NCBI GenBank assembly: GCA_050301795.1
Contig: JBNKZU010000015.1
Location: 186,001 to 250,000 of the forward strand
Source of the DNA: JBNKZU01 sp050301795
GTDB lineage: Bacteria > Pseudomonadota > Gammaproteobacteria > Thiohalomonadales > Thiohalomonadaceae
Length of the DNA: 64,000 nt
Direction: 5' to 3'
Shown here piece by piece: positions 1 to 8,035 of the stretch (position 1 is the stretch's first letter; the number at the start of each line of letters is the position of its first letter). The notes under the pieces were generated by a model. That model saw nothing but the letters and a program-made list of their open reading frames with translations, made no database searches and was not told the DNA's origin. Made by a program: the position numbers and the translations under genes.

Positions 1-108
1 ACCACCATTAATCTGACGCTTACAGTTCGAGATCGATCCCATCTTGCCCAAATCATCCGAAGATTACGGCAAAATGATGGAATTCTACGCATCTTTAGAG
101 ACAACTAA
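1..108 (+). CDS. spoT: SpoT C-terminal end (partial)
   Basis: The frame is open from base 1 and ends in TAA after FRDN, giving 35 residues. The segment (TTINLTLTVRDRSHLAQIIR, then a short strand-like tail) looks like the last part of the ACT domain that closes RelA/SpoT (p)ppGpp synthetase/hydrolases. Nothing of the catalytic domains lies in the window. The call depends mainly on context: spoT followed by ridA and recG is a common gammaproteobacterial order, and ridA starts 23 bases downstream on the same strand. RelA is the alternative, but it is not usually next to ridA. Confidence 0.8.
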   Translation, partial: TTINLTLTVRDRSHLAQIIRRLRQNDGILRIFRDN

Positions 109-131
109 TCTAAACATTAAGAGGCCACACG

Positions 132-515
132 ATGAGTCGTGAAATAATTCATACTGACAAAGCACCACAGGCAATCGGTACCTATTCACAGGCAGTAAAG
201 ATTAACAGCACCGTCTATATGTCCGGGCAGATCCCTTTAGTCCCGGAATCAATGACGATGGTTGAAGGCGATATGGAGGCTCAGATCCGCCGGGTGTTTG
301 ATAATCTGGCCGCAGTCGCCGAAGCCGCAGGCGGATCACTCGCTGATGTCGCTAAACTCAATATCTTCCTAACCGATCTTAGCCATTTTCCGTTGGTAAA
401 TAGCGTTATGGCGGAGTACTTCTCTCAACCTTACCCTGCACGTGCAGCAATTGGTGTTGCCTCTCTTCCAAAGGATGCAGGAGTTGAGATGGATGCGGTT
501 ATGGAACTTGAATAA
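132..515 (+). CDS. ridA: RidA reactive intermediate deaminase
   Basis: This 127-residue protein is full length for the RidA/YjgF/YER057c family. It hydrolyses 2-aminoacrylate and related enamine/imine products of PLP enzymes in the cytosol, protecting those enzymes. The C-terminal family signature is present (YPARAAIGVASLPKDAGVEM), with the substrate carboxylate-binding arginine at residue 104. The N-terminal SREIIHTDKAPQAIGTYSQA is also typical. The ATG has GAGG about 9 bases upstream. It lies between spoT and recG, only 8 bases before the recG start, so the three are probably co-transcribed. Confidence 0.95.
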   Translation: MSREIIHTDKAPQAIGTYSQAVKINSTVYMSGQIPLVPESMTMVEGDMEAQIRRVFDNLAAVAEAAGGSLADVAKLNIFLTDLSHFPLVNSVMAEYFSQPYPARAAIGVASLPKDAGVEMDAVMELE

Positions 516-523
516 CGGGTTCT

Positions 524-2587
524 GTGCCATCGATTGAAACATTAAAGGGGGTTGGGCCAAAGCTGGCTCAACACCTCCAAAAACTCAACATTACCAATGT
601 TGAGGATCTTCTCTTTCACCTTCCGCTACGCTATCAGGATAAAACCAGAATCACTCCGGTGGCAGATCTGTTGCTAGGAAACGATGCCCTGATTGAGGCT
701 GAGATTATCCACAGCGAGATTCGCTTTGGTCGACGCCGAATGCTTGTTGTTACTGTTGATGACAATGGGCACCTGTTACGCCTACGTTTTTTTCATTTTC
801 ATCAATCTCAGCAGAGAAGTCTGCAACAAGGACGAAGAATTCGTTGCTTTGGTAGTGTGAATAGCAGCAATGGAGGCATGGAGATGGTTCATCCCGAATA
901 CCGATTACTCTCTGCCGACAAGATTGAGCCTTTAGATACAACCCTTACTCCGATATACCCAGTCACCGAGGGTGTTCAACAAAAGCGACTCCAGTCGTTA
1001 ATTGCTTTCGCGGTTGATCGATTACATCAAGCACCGGTTGAGGAGTTATTACCCCAGGAACTCATTAAGGCGCGAAACCTACCATCATTAAACGATTCAC
1101 TGCTAACCGTTCACCAACCTCCACCTGAGATCTCGCTACAACAGATCAGTCACTTTTCACACCCGGCACAGTATCGTCTTGCCTATGAAGAGTTAATGGC
1201 GCATCAGTTGGTACTTCGACAGTTACGCAGTGAATATCATGAACATAGCGCCACCCCACTAAAACAAGGTGAAGCATTACGAAATCAATTTATACAATCA
1301 CTACCTTTTACGCTGACCGATGCCCAGCAGCGCGTCAGTGTTGAGATCCTGAATGATCTAAAAAAGAACCTCCCGATGCAGCGTCTGATTCAAGGGGATG
1401 TGGGTTCTGGTAAAACTGTTGTCGCTGCTCTTGCCGCTATCGAGGCGGCAGCATCCGGAGTGCAATGCGCGATCATGGCACCGACCGAGCTGCTTGCCGA
1501 ACAGCATTATCAAAATATGCAAGCGTGGTTTGATAAGCTTGGCATCTCGACTGTCTGGCTTTCCGGCTCCCTTAGTGCCGCTGAAAAGCGCGAACGCACT
1601 GAGTTAATCGAAACAGGACAGGCTGCGATTGCAATTGGTACTCATGCCCTGTTCCAAAAGAGCGTCACCTTTAATCGGCTGGGATTGATCATTATTGATG
1701 AGCAACACCGTTTTGGCGTGCATCAGCGGCTGGCATTAAGACAAAAGGGCGAGAATGAGCAGCACTATCCACACCAGTTAATCATGACCGCAACGCCGAT
1801 CCCGCGCACTCTGGCCATGACGCTCTACGCTGATCTCGATCTATCTGTTATCGATCAAATGCCCGCAGGCCGTACTCCGGTAAAAACTGTCGTGATAGCA
1901 GAAGAGCGACGGGATGAGGTGTTGGCGCGAATCCGCCTCGCCTGTCATGAGGGGCAACAGGTCTACTGGGTCTGCCCTTTAGTTGAGGAGTCAGAGCAGC
2001 TTCAGTGTCAGGCTGCTGAACAGAGCTATCTTACCATTTCACAACTACTGCCGGAGATTAAGGTCGGTTTGATTCATGGTCGGCTTAAACATGCTGAAAA
2101 AGAGAAGATTATGAATGATTTCAAGCGTGGCGATATCCATCTCTTAGTCGCCACTACTGTCATTGAAGTCGGTGTCGACGTGCCTAACGCATCTCTGATG
2201 GTCATTGAGAACTCTGAACGACTTGGGCTATCACAGCTCCATCAACTGCGTGGTCGTGTTGGTCGTGGCTCAAGACAGAGTAGCTGTGTTCTGCTCTACC
2301 GATCCCCACTGAGTGAAAATGCCAAAGAGCGTCTCCAGGTCATGAGAGAGAGTAACGATGGTTTTGTGATCGCCCAAAAGGATCTTGAGATTCGTGGTGC
2401 AGGCGAGTTTTTAGGGACGCGGCAAACCGGTATTGAGCGATTTCGTATCGCCGATCTTCAACGAGACAGTACGCTAATCGCTGATGCTGCGGTTGATGCG
2501 GATACGATTCTCAGTCAATACCCGCAGATGGTAGCTCCACTGATCAAACGCTGGCTCAGAAACGAGATCGATCTAATCTCTGTATAG
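524..2587 (+). CDS. recG: ATP-dependent DNA helicase RecG
   Basis: At 687 residues this is full-length RecG, the branched-DNA translocase that reverses stalled forks and processes Holliday junctions and R-loops. An N-terminal wedge/OB region covers roughly residues 1-240. The helicase core follows, with Walker A GDVGSGKT near residue 291, the DEQH box (IIIDEQHRFG) near 393, motif III TATPIPRTLA, and the RecG/Mfd TRG-like C-terminal segment (GRVGRGSRQS, RGAGEFLGTRQTG). The start is a GTG 8 bases after the ridA stop, read directly as GTG-CCA-TCG. It is the last gene of the spoT-ridA-recG run. Confidence 0.96.
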   Translation: MPSIETLKGVGPKLAQHLQKLNITNVEDLLFHLPLRYQDKTRITPVADLLLGNDALIEAEIIHSEIRFGRRRMLVVTVDDNGHLLRLRFFHFHQSQQRSLQQGRRIRCFGSVNSSNGGMEMVHPEYRLLSADKIEPLDTTLTPIYPVTEGVQQKRLQSLIAFAVDRLHQAPVEELLPQELIKARNLPSLNDSLLTVHQPPPEISLQQISHFSHPAQYRLAYEELMAHQLVLRQLRSEYHEHSATPLKQGEALRNQFIQSLPFTLTDAQQRVSVEILNDLKKNLPMQRLIQGDVGSGKTVVAALAAIEAAASGVQCAIMAPTELLAEQHYQNMQAWFDKLGISTVWLSGSLSAAEKRERTELIETGQAAIAIGTHALFQKSVTFNRLGLIIIDEQHRFGVHQRLALRQKGENEQHYPHQLIMTATPIPRTLAMTLYADLDLSVIDQMPAGRTPVKTVVIAEERRDEVLARIRLACHEGQQVYWVCPLVEESEQLQCQAAEQSYLTISQLLPEIKVGLIHGRLKHAEKEKIMNDFKRGDIHLLVATTVIEVGVDVPNASLMVIENSERLGLSQLHQLRGRVGRGSRQSSCVLLYRSPLSENAKERLQVMRESNDGFVIAQKDLEIRGAGEFLGTRQTGIERFRIADLQRDSTLIADAAVDADTILSQYPQMVAPLIKRWLRNEIDLISV

Positions 2588-2665
2588 GAATTAGTATTAG
2601 CTGTTCGGTTTCTGAACCCTTATAATTCACGCACTTTTTACTACCCCCTTTTCTTGAGGCCGTAT

Positions 2666-3238
2666 ATGAATGAGTCCTGCTCAGTATCATTCGGGAAGTT
2701 TTCAATCCCATGGCAACGACACAATCTCGGCATCACTAAAATCCCCACTGAGTGGAAACCGTGGCTCATTGGTGACGAATCATTAACCCTGCGCCTGAAA
2801 AAACATTGCGATTCTGAATTCAGGGTCGTGGTACTGCGTCAATCATTCATCCTGCCACATGAAAACGAACGAAAAGTACTTGGAATCCCATTTAGAAACC
2901 GGGCACTCATTCGAGAAGTGTGTCTAATGTGTGGTGATATACCCTGGGTCATTGCGCGTTCAGTGATCCCGTACCAAACGCTAAAGGGTAAAGGCGCACA
3001 ATTAAAGATGATGGGAAACCGACCGCTAGGCCACTTTTTGTTCTCAGATCCACACCTTGTACGCTCTCCGATCCAGATATCCCGTTGTAACCTAATTGTT
3101 CATCATCACACTGACGACCTCATCAATGTGGCCTCATGGGGACGTCGCTCAATGTTTAGCTTTTATGGAAAACCTCTGCTTGTTAGTGAGTTCTTTCTAC
3201 CTGAGCTACTGAATAAATCGATAGATTTTCCTACTTAG
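2666..3238 (+). CDS. ubiC: Chorismate--pyruvate lyase UbiC
   Basis: This soluble enzyme of 190 residues makes 4-hydroxybenzoate from chorismate, the first step of ubiquinone synthesis. The UbiC signatures are visible: PWVIARSVIP mid-protein, GNRPLGHFLF, and the C-terminal WGRRSMFSFYGKPLLVSEFF. I start at the ATG at 2666 because TTGAGG sits 6 bases upstream. An in-frame TTG four codons earlier is possible but would overlap that ribosome binding site. The usual partner ubiA is not adjacent; the next gene is mshL. Other ubiquinone genes of the window lie 45 kb away. Confidence 0.9.
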   Translation: MNESCSVSFGKFSIPWQRHNLGITKIPTEWKPWLIGDESLTLRLKKHCDSEFRVVVLRQSFILPHENERKVLGIPFRNRALIREVCLMCGDIPWVIARSVIPYQTLKGKGAQLKMMGNRPLGHFLFSDPHLVRSPIQISRCNLIVHHHTDDLINVASWGRRSMFSFYGKPLLVSEFFLPELLNKSIDFPT

Positions 3239-3319
3239 TAAGATCCGGATAGATTCACCTGGTTTGTAATGGTGAGCTTTGTTGAAAGATGTGTCGTTAG
3301 GCTCCGAACAAAACTGATA

Positions 3320-3350
3320 AATTCTAACATCAGGTGACATGTTAGGAATT
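3320..3350 (+). terminator. Hairpin after ubiC, possible terminator
   Basis: AATTCTAACAT at 3320-3330 pairs with ATGTTAGGAATT at 3339-3350 around a short loop. A loosely T-rich stretch follows. It lies 80 bases after the ubiC stop and before the mshL promoter, so it probably separates the two units. The T-run is interrupted, hence the moderate confidence. Confidence 0.4.
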
Positions 3351-3383
3351 CTTCGTTACTTATTGTTTTTATTTGTATTATTA

Positions 3384-3412
3384 TTTAGAAGTTCGTTGAA
3401 TTTCGTTATAAT
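3384..3412 (+). promoter_or_regulatory. Candidate sigma-70 promoter for mshL
   Basis: A perfect TATAAT at 3407-3412 sits 17 bases after TTTAGA (3384-3389, four of six matches to TTGACA). The predicted transcript would start only about 7-10 bases before the GTG taken as the mshL start. That leaves almost no leader and no ribosome binding site. Either translation begins at the next in-frame GTG (3445), or the mRNA is nearly leaderless. Confidence 0.45.
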
Positions 3413-3426
3413 GTTATTTATTTATA

Positions 3427-4845
3427 GTGGGTTATGATCATATCGTGCATCACTTTTTTCGATATCAAGCAGTTTTGCTCTACGGCATCATCACATCTGT
3501 GATGATATCGATGTCTGGATGTGCCTTGCAGCATCCAGAAGCTGCATTCAACGAAAACACTCAAAAGACCACTCAAAAACCGATGGTTGATGGGCTGGAT
3601 CCGGCGTTAACAAAAGAGTTTTATCCGAGTTATTCTTTTAACCTTCTAAAGCTGAGAAGAGATAGCAACGACAACGAACACCCTCGGTTTGATATCAATG
3701 TTCGAAAAATGCGCGCTGACAAGTTCTTTACCAAGCTCATCGATCAGACCTCTTATGGCGTCACAGTTGAGAAAAATCTCACCGGGCTTATCACGCTGAA
3801 TATTGAAAACATCACGATTGATGCAGTAATGCAAACCGTACGCGAGATCTATGGTTATGATTATGAGCTTCATGGTAATCACTACACAATCTTTGCTAAT
3901 CATCCTGAAGAGAGAATCTATCAGGTTGAGGTCCTCAATCAGGATGAAGATCGTTTCTGGAAAACAATACAGCGTGATCTATGGATGATCATCGGATCGG
4001 GAAAAAACAGACGCATCACGATTAATCGCAAACGTGGCACCATTGTTGTTATGGCAAGCCCTAGTGAATTAGTCTCTGTTCAGGATTTTCTAAGTAAGAC
4101 TCAAGACACATTACAACGCCAGATCATTATTGATGCGTCATTTATTACGGTACAACTGAGCCAGCGACGACATAACGGGATTGACTGGGAGGAGATTCTC
4201 AACAACAGCCTGTTTGACAAAAATAGCTCTCAATTACCTCAAGAACAAACAACTACAGATCAAGACCAGATGGTTTTTTTGTCTACTCTTCCACATACAC
4301 CGTTTGAGCAGGTTATCGAACAACTTAAAACTCAAGGCGATCTCCGGTTTATTTCTAATCCACGGTTTACCACCTCCAATAACCGTTCGATTGTCATTAA
4401 ATCGCTTGAGAAAGAGATCACTAAACCAAAAAATAAAAACCAACCCTCCACCGCAAATGATTTCTCTTTTGAGCTTCTACCAATGGTGGATCAAAAAAAC
4501 CATCTTACTTTAAATGTCAGACCCTCTCTTGAGGGTCAGTTCAGGCAGCTTAAATTGAACATGAGTGTTTCAAATTCACGGGAGAAGAGGAAAATATCAC
4601 CTTTTCTTTTGGGTGGCTCAGAACAGATGAATCTTTCATCAGATCAGATTTTGCTCATCGGAGGCGTACGGATCGATAATAATCGACCAAAATCGCATCA
4701 AAACGAGGATCCTATGCTGAAAAACAATTCAAATAGTAATGAATTAGTTGTATTGTTGCAGACGAAAATCATCGATCACCGCAACAGAGACTGGGGTGCA
4801 CCTTTACGTTCAGGCACAGTGGCAACTAATGACACATCAAAGTAA
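3427..4845 (+). CDS. mshL: MSHA pilus secretin-type protein MshL
   Basis: A 472-residue lipoprotein secretin of the MSHA type IV pilus system, forming or contributing to the outer-membrane pore. A hydrophobic stretch ends in a lipobox-like SMSGC at about residues 28-32. An N-domain follows with the secretin short-domain pattern (TSYGVTVEKNLTGLITLNIE). The secretin C-domain runs from about residue 220 (RQIIIDASFITVQLSQ) to the FELLPMVDQKNHLTLNVRPS block and a final SDQILLIGGVR segment. The GTG start has no clear ribosome binding site; GTG at 3445 is an alternative that keeps the signal. mshM begins 12 bases downstream. Confidence 0.87.
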   Translation: MGYDHIVHHFFRYQAVLLYGIITSVMISMSGCALQHPEAAFNENTQKTTQKPMVDGLDPALTKEFYPSYSFNLLKLRRDSNDNEHPRFDINVRKMRADKFFTKLIDQTSYGVTVEKNLTGLITLNIENITIDAVMQTVREIYGYDYELHGNHYTIFANHPEERIYQVEVLNQDEDRFWKTIQRDLWMIIGSGKNRRITINRKRGTIVVMASPSELVSVQDFLSKTQDTLQRQIIIDASFITVQLSQRRHNGIDWEEILNNSLFDKNSSQLPQEQTTTDQDQMVFLSTLPHTPFEQVIEQLKTQGDLRFISNPRFTTSNNRSIVIKSLEKEITKPKNKNQPSTANDFSFELLPMVDQKNHLTLNVRPSLEGQFRQLKLNMSVSNSREKRKISPFLLGGSEQMNLSSDQILLIGGVRIDNNRPKSHQNEDPMLKNNSNSNELVVLLQTKIIDHRNRDWGAPLRSGTVATNDTSK

Positions 4846-4857
4846 AATACTTTCTAC

Positions 4858-5694
4858 ATGTATCAAAACTTTTTCAGCCTAAAAGAGTTACCGTTTTCAT
4901 TAACGCCAAATACGAACTACTTCTTTTCGTATGGGCACTATCGTGCTGCGCTTGAGACCTTGATTGTGGCACTGGATAACAATGAAGGCTTTATCAAGGT
5001 TACCGGTGAGGTCGGCTCAGGCAAAACACAGTTGTGCCGACAACTTCTGAATAAACTGGGTGATAAATATATTACGACCTATATTCCCAACCCGTACCTG
5101 ACCCCGCTCTCTCTCTTTCAGGCCTTCGCCGAAGAGTTAAAAATCGATCTTTCAACTATAAAAGGGCACCATCATTTGATGAAGTCCATTACTCGCAAGT
5201 TGATCGCTCTCAATGGGGGAGAGAATCCTAAAAAGGTCGTTTTGTGTATTGATGAAGCGCAATCAATGCCGGTGCAAACCTTAGAAGCGATAAGGCTATT
5301 AACCAACCTGGAAACTGAATATCGCAAGCTAATCCATGTTGTGCTCTTTGGCCAACCCGAACTCGATGAAAAGTTGAACACTAAAGAGATCCGCCAGTTA
5401 AAGCAGCGAATTACGTTCTCCTATTCGCTTGGCCCTATAGATTATGAGGGAATGGTGGAATATATTAAGCACCGACTGTTAGTAGCAGGATCCGATGGAA
5501 GCATTCATTTTCTTCCAAAGGCTCTGAAATTGCTATATAAGGGTAGCGGAGGATATCCGAGATTAATTAATATACTGGCTCATAAAGCGCTAATGCTCTG
5601 TTTTGGGCAGGGAACCCGAAAGGTCTTACCTGAACATATCAAAACAGCTGTAAAAGACACCGAAGGTGCGTTTCCATTAGGCTTTTGGAGTTAG
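4858..5694 (+). CDS. mshM: MSHA biogenesis ATPase MshM (ExeA-like)
   Basis: A 278-residue AAA ATPase of the ExeA/GspA type. It opens with the family signature FFSLKELPFSLTPNTNYFF, has Walker A GEVGSGKT at residues 50-57, and Walker B KVVLCIDEAQ near 127-136. The C-terminal lid helices (YPRLINILAHKALMLCFGQG) are also typical. In MSHA and type II secretion systems this family is thought to help secretin assembly through the peptidoglycan, which fits its place directly after the secretin gene. A putative peptidoglycan-binding tail as in ExeA is absent, matching MshM length. Confidence 0.88.
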   Translation: MYQNFFSLKELPFSLTPNTNYFFSYGHYRAALETLIVALDNNEGFIKVTGEVGSGKTQLCRQLLNKLGDKYITTYIPNPYLTPLSLFQAFAEELKIDLSTIKGHHHLMKSITRKLIALNGGENPKKVVLCIDEAQSMPVQTLEAIRLLTNLETEYRKLIHVVLFGQPELDEKLNTKEIRQLKQRITFSYSLGPIDYEGMVEYIKHRLLVAGSDGSIHFLPKALKLLYKGSGGYPRLINILAHKALMLCFGQGTRKVLPEHIKTAVKDTEGAFPLGFWS

Positions 5695-5734
5695 ACGTTT
5701 GAAACTGTTTTTGGTTAGGGATTTTTATTAAATT

Positions 5735-7045
5735 ATGAGCCTCATCAATCAAATGCTTAAAGATTTGGAAGAGCGCAATCATCTGGATGATCAGATCATG
5801 CAGGATGAGATCTTCAATCATGAAAGCAATGATCGTAATCCCTTCTCCTCACGTCCGTCTGCAAGTCAAATTATTGCTGAGTACAAAAACCAGATCATCA
5901 GTGTCAGCGCTGTTATTCTCATTGTCTTGGCTGCGTTTTTATTGTGGCCAGAGTCAGAACCCGATCCTGTCCCAGCCACACCGACACAAGCTGCTACACC
6001 ACCAGTTGCACCCAAGAAAGTGGAGACCGCAATTGCTGAAACCGTCGTTGAAGAGCGCCCTGTCGAGTTATTGCCGATTATTGAGCCGATCCCAATAGTT
6101 GAAGAGACGCTGCCTGAGCCTGAAATAGAGATTCCTGTCTCTCCATTTGTTCAGGATATCTTCCCAAAAGAGCTTACTGGCAGTTGGAATCTCCAAACAC
6201 TCTCTATCGTCGGTGAAAACTTCTCTGAAGATAATGTGGTTAGAGTTTGCTGGCCTGGAAAATGTGTTGATCTCCCTGCTGAGCGCCTGACCTATCATGA
6301 TAATAATCGCATGGAGGTTCAGATCAGAACCGGACTAAGCCCATCAACCTGGCGCTTAATGGTCACTGATTCAGAGAATCGCACATCAAACAGTAAATCG
6401 TTTACAGTTCTAAAAGGTGATCCAATCGCCTCAGCACCTGTGAAACAACAACGTCCGTTAACCCGGGATGAACAGATAGAGCTGTTATACCAACAAGGTC
6501 GAACCCTATACCAAAACGATGAATATGCTAAGGCACTCTCAAAATGGCGAGAAGCGTTAGACATGAAGGATGATCATCACAAAAGCAGAGAAGCGATTGT
6601 CAGTCACTACCTGGCCGAAGGCAGAGTTAACGAAGCGAATGCAATCCTCTCTATCGCATCACGTCGCTATCCACAACATAGCCCCTATATATTGATGCTT
6701 GCCCGAATCTACGTCGATAGTGGAGACCCTGATAAAGCGCTGATTATCATCCAAAATGGCATTGAAAATGTAAGAGATGATCCTGAACTCTATGCCTTCC
6801 TTGGCGCGATCTATCAAAATAAGAACGAATATATTAAAAGCATTAATAACTACAGAAAAGCGCTCCAAATCAACTCCAAAAATGCCATTTGGTGGCTTGG
6901 ACTTGCGATATCGCTTGAGAAAGATCTGAGTCGGATTGATGCCATTAAGGCTTATCGTGAATCGATTAATACCGGAAAGCTGTCAAATAGCCTCAAACAG
7001 TTTGCCCTGAAAAAGATTCAACACCTCGAAAACCTCGATCGTTAA
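5735..7045 (+). CDS. mshN: MSHA biogenesis TPR protein MshN
   Basis: A 436-residue protein with one membrane anchor. The N-terminal SLINQMLKDLEERN is the hallmark of MshN. A hydrophobic helix spans about residues 48-67 (ISVSAVILIVLAAFLLWP). A Pro/Glu-rich spacer leads into a beta-rich segment (near 145-225) and then TPR repeats from about 250 to the end, such as YAKALSKWREALDM and YIKSINNYRKALQI. It probably bridges inner-membrane pilus machinery and the secretin. The beta-rich insert before the TPRs is longer than I would expect, so domain order deserves a check. It is the last gene of the mshLMN run. Confidence 0.85.
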   Translation: MSLINQMLKDLEERNHLDDQIMQDEIFNHESNDRNPFSSRPSASQIIAEYKNQIISVSAVILIVLAAFLLWPESEPDPVPATPTQAATPPVAPKKVETAIAETVVEERPVELLPIIEPIPIVEETLPEPEIEIPVSPFVQDIFPKELTGSWNLQTLSIVGENFSEDNVVRVCWPGKCVDLPAERLTYHDNNRMEVQIRTGLSPSTWRLMVTDSENRTSNSKSFTVLKGDPIASAPVKQQRPLTRDEQIELLYQQGRTLYQNDEYAKALSKWREALDMKDDHHKSREAIVSHYLAEGRVNEANAILSIASRRYPQHSPYILMLARIYVDSGDPDKALIIIQNGIENVRDDPELYAFLGAIYQNKNEYIKSINNYRKALQINSKNAIWWLGLAISLEKDLSRIDAIKAYRESINTGKLSNSLKQFALKKIQHLENLDR

Positions 7046-7072
7046 CGATTTCTGTATCAAAATCGACGCCAA

Positions 7073-7090
7073 TGTAAGCATTTTCCTACA
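7073..7090 (+). promoter_or_regulatory. GacA-type upstream activating box
   Basis: TGTAAGCATTTTCCTACA matches the GacA box TGTAAG-N6-CTTACA in 11 of 12 defined positions. GacA and its orthologs bind such sites about 60-80 bases upstream of rsmY/rsmZ-type RNA genes. Here the first GGA of the downstream GGA-rich stretch is 61 bases after the box. The spacing and what follows make a chance match unlikely. Confidence 0.6.
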
Positions 7091-7146
7091 CAAAATAGGG
7101 GAAATATCTGTTTGTAATCACGCGCCGGATTAACCACACTATATCT

Positions 7147-7265
7147 ACAAGGATTAGCAAGGAACACTCGGACTAGGACATCAAACCGGAATTGATGAAA
7201 GCATGGACATGGAATTTACGGATAGCCTTTAGCTTATTGTGCTCACCAACCAGGGAAGGTTGGTG
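7147..7265 (+). ncRNA. Candidate Rsm/Csr-type CsrA-sequestering sRNA
   Basis: There is no coding frame between mshN and radC. From 7151 to 7222 the plus strand carries eight GGA triplets (7151, 7161, 7170, 7176, 7188, 7205, 7211, 7220), five of them in ANGGA form. A ninth lies in the AGGGAA loop of a perfect 8-bp hairpin (CACCAACC 7244-7251, GGTTGGTG 7258-7265). Multiple ANGGA motifs with one in a hairpin loop are the design of RsmY/RsmZ/CsrB RNAs, which titrate the translational regulator CsrA/RsmA. A weak -10 (TATATC, 7140-7145) would start transcription near 7151. No U-run marks the 3' end, so the boundaries are estimates. The regulated partners (csrA, gacS, gacA) are not in the window. 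Confidence 0.6.
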
Positions 7266-7274
7266 AAGGCACCA

Positions 7275-7946
7275 TCAAATCAACCCCTCCTCGGCAAAAG
7301 ACCTTACAACATCTCCGATAATGAAGTGATCCAGCAAACGGATATCAACAAGCTTTAAAGCGTTCTCAATATCTTTGGTGATGGTGATATCTGCATGGCT
7401 AGGCTCTGAAACACCCGAAGGATGATTGTGGGCAAGTATCACGGCCGCTGCATTATGGTTGAGTGCCCTTTTGACTATCTCACGCGGATAGACCGCAGCC
7501 CCATCAATCGTTCCCTGGAAAAGCGTCTCCGATGCGATCAAATGGTGTCGATTATTTAGAAAAAGAACTGTGAAGATCTCTCTTTTTACGCGACGAAGTG
7601 TGTGGGATAGGTAATCTTTTACCTGTTGAGGATTCTCAAATATGGCACCGCTCTGAAGCTTAGCCTCTAAATAGCGCTTAGCAATTTCGAGCGCCGCCTG
7701 GAGCTGGCAATACTTAGCGCTTCCGATGCCCTTTATTTCAGAGAACTGCTCTATCGGTGCATCGAAAATTTCACGAAGCGAACCAAAATGATTCAACATC
7801 TCCCTTGCCAATGAGACAGCACTTTTCCCTTGAACACCCGTTCTTAAAAAGATTGCTATTAACTCAGCATCCGTTAGCGATTCCCGGCCTTTGGATAACA
7901 ATTTTTCACGGGGTTGTTCAGATACCGGCCACTGCTTAATTGCCAT
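7275..7946 (-). CDS. radC: RadC family JAB-domain protein
   Basis: A 223-residue RadC/YicR protein. An N-terminal helix-hairpin-helix region (PREKLLSKGRESLTDAELIA, IKGIGSAKYCQLQAALE) precedes the JAB/MPN metalloprotease-like domain. That domain shows the HNHPSG motif (AVILAHNHPSGVSEPSHADI) and a downstream Asp (LVDIRLLDHFIIGD). The family was once linked to DNA repair, but its role is unproven. A GGAGGT-type ribosome binding site precedes the ATG. It is divergent from coaBC, the usual radC-coaBC arrangement in gammaproteobacteria. The candidate sRNA lies just past its 3' end on the opposite strand. Confidence 0.94.
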   Translation of the reverse strand: MAIKQWPVSEQPREKLLSKGRESLTDAELIAIFLRTGVQGKSAVSLAREMLNHFGSLREIFDAPIEQFSEIKGIGSAKYCQLQAALEIAKRYLEAKLQSGAIFENPQQVKDYLSHTLRRVKREIFTVLFLNNRHHLIASETLFQGTIDGAAVYPREIVKRALNHNAAAVILAHNHPSGVSEPSHADITITKDIENALKLVDIRLLDHFIIGDVVRSFAEEGLI

Positions 7947-8035
7947 TTGTCACCTCCTTTTGAGTCTGTTGATATTCCCCTAATTTTTTCTATTTTTCAA
8001 TGACCTGTCTAAGTTGATTAAGGTAGAATCATGAA

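Noticed and set aside
2654..2665. TTG start for ubiC
   Set aside because: It would overlap the TTGAGG that serves the ATG four codons later.
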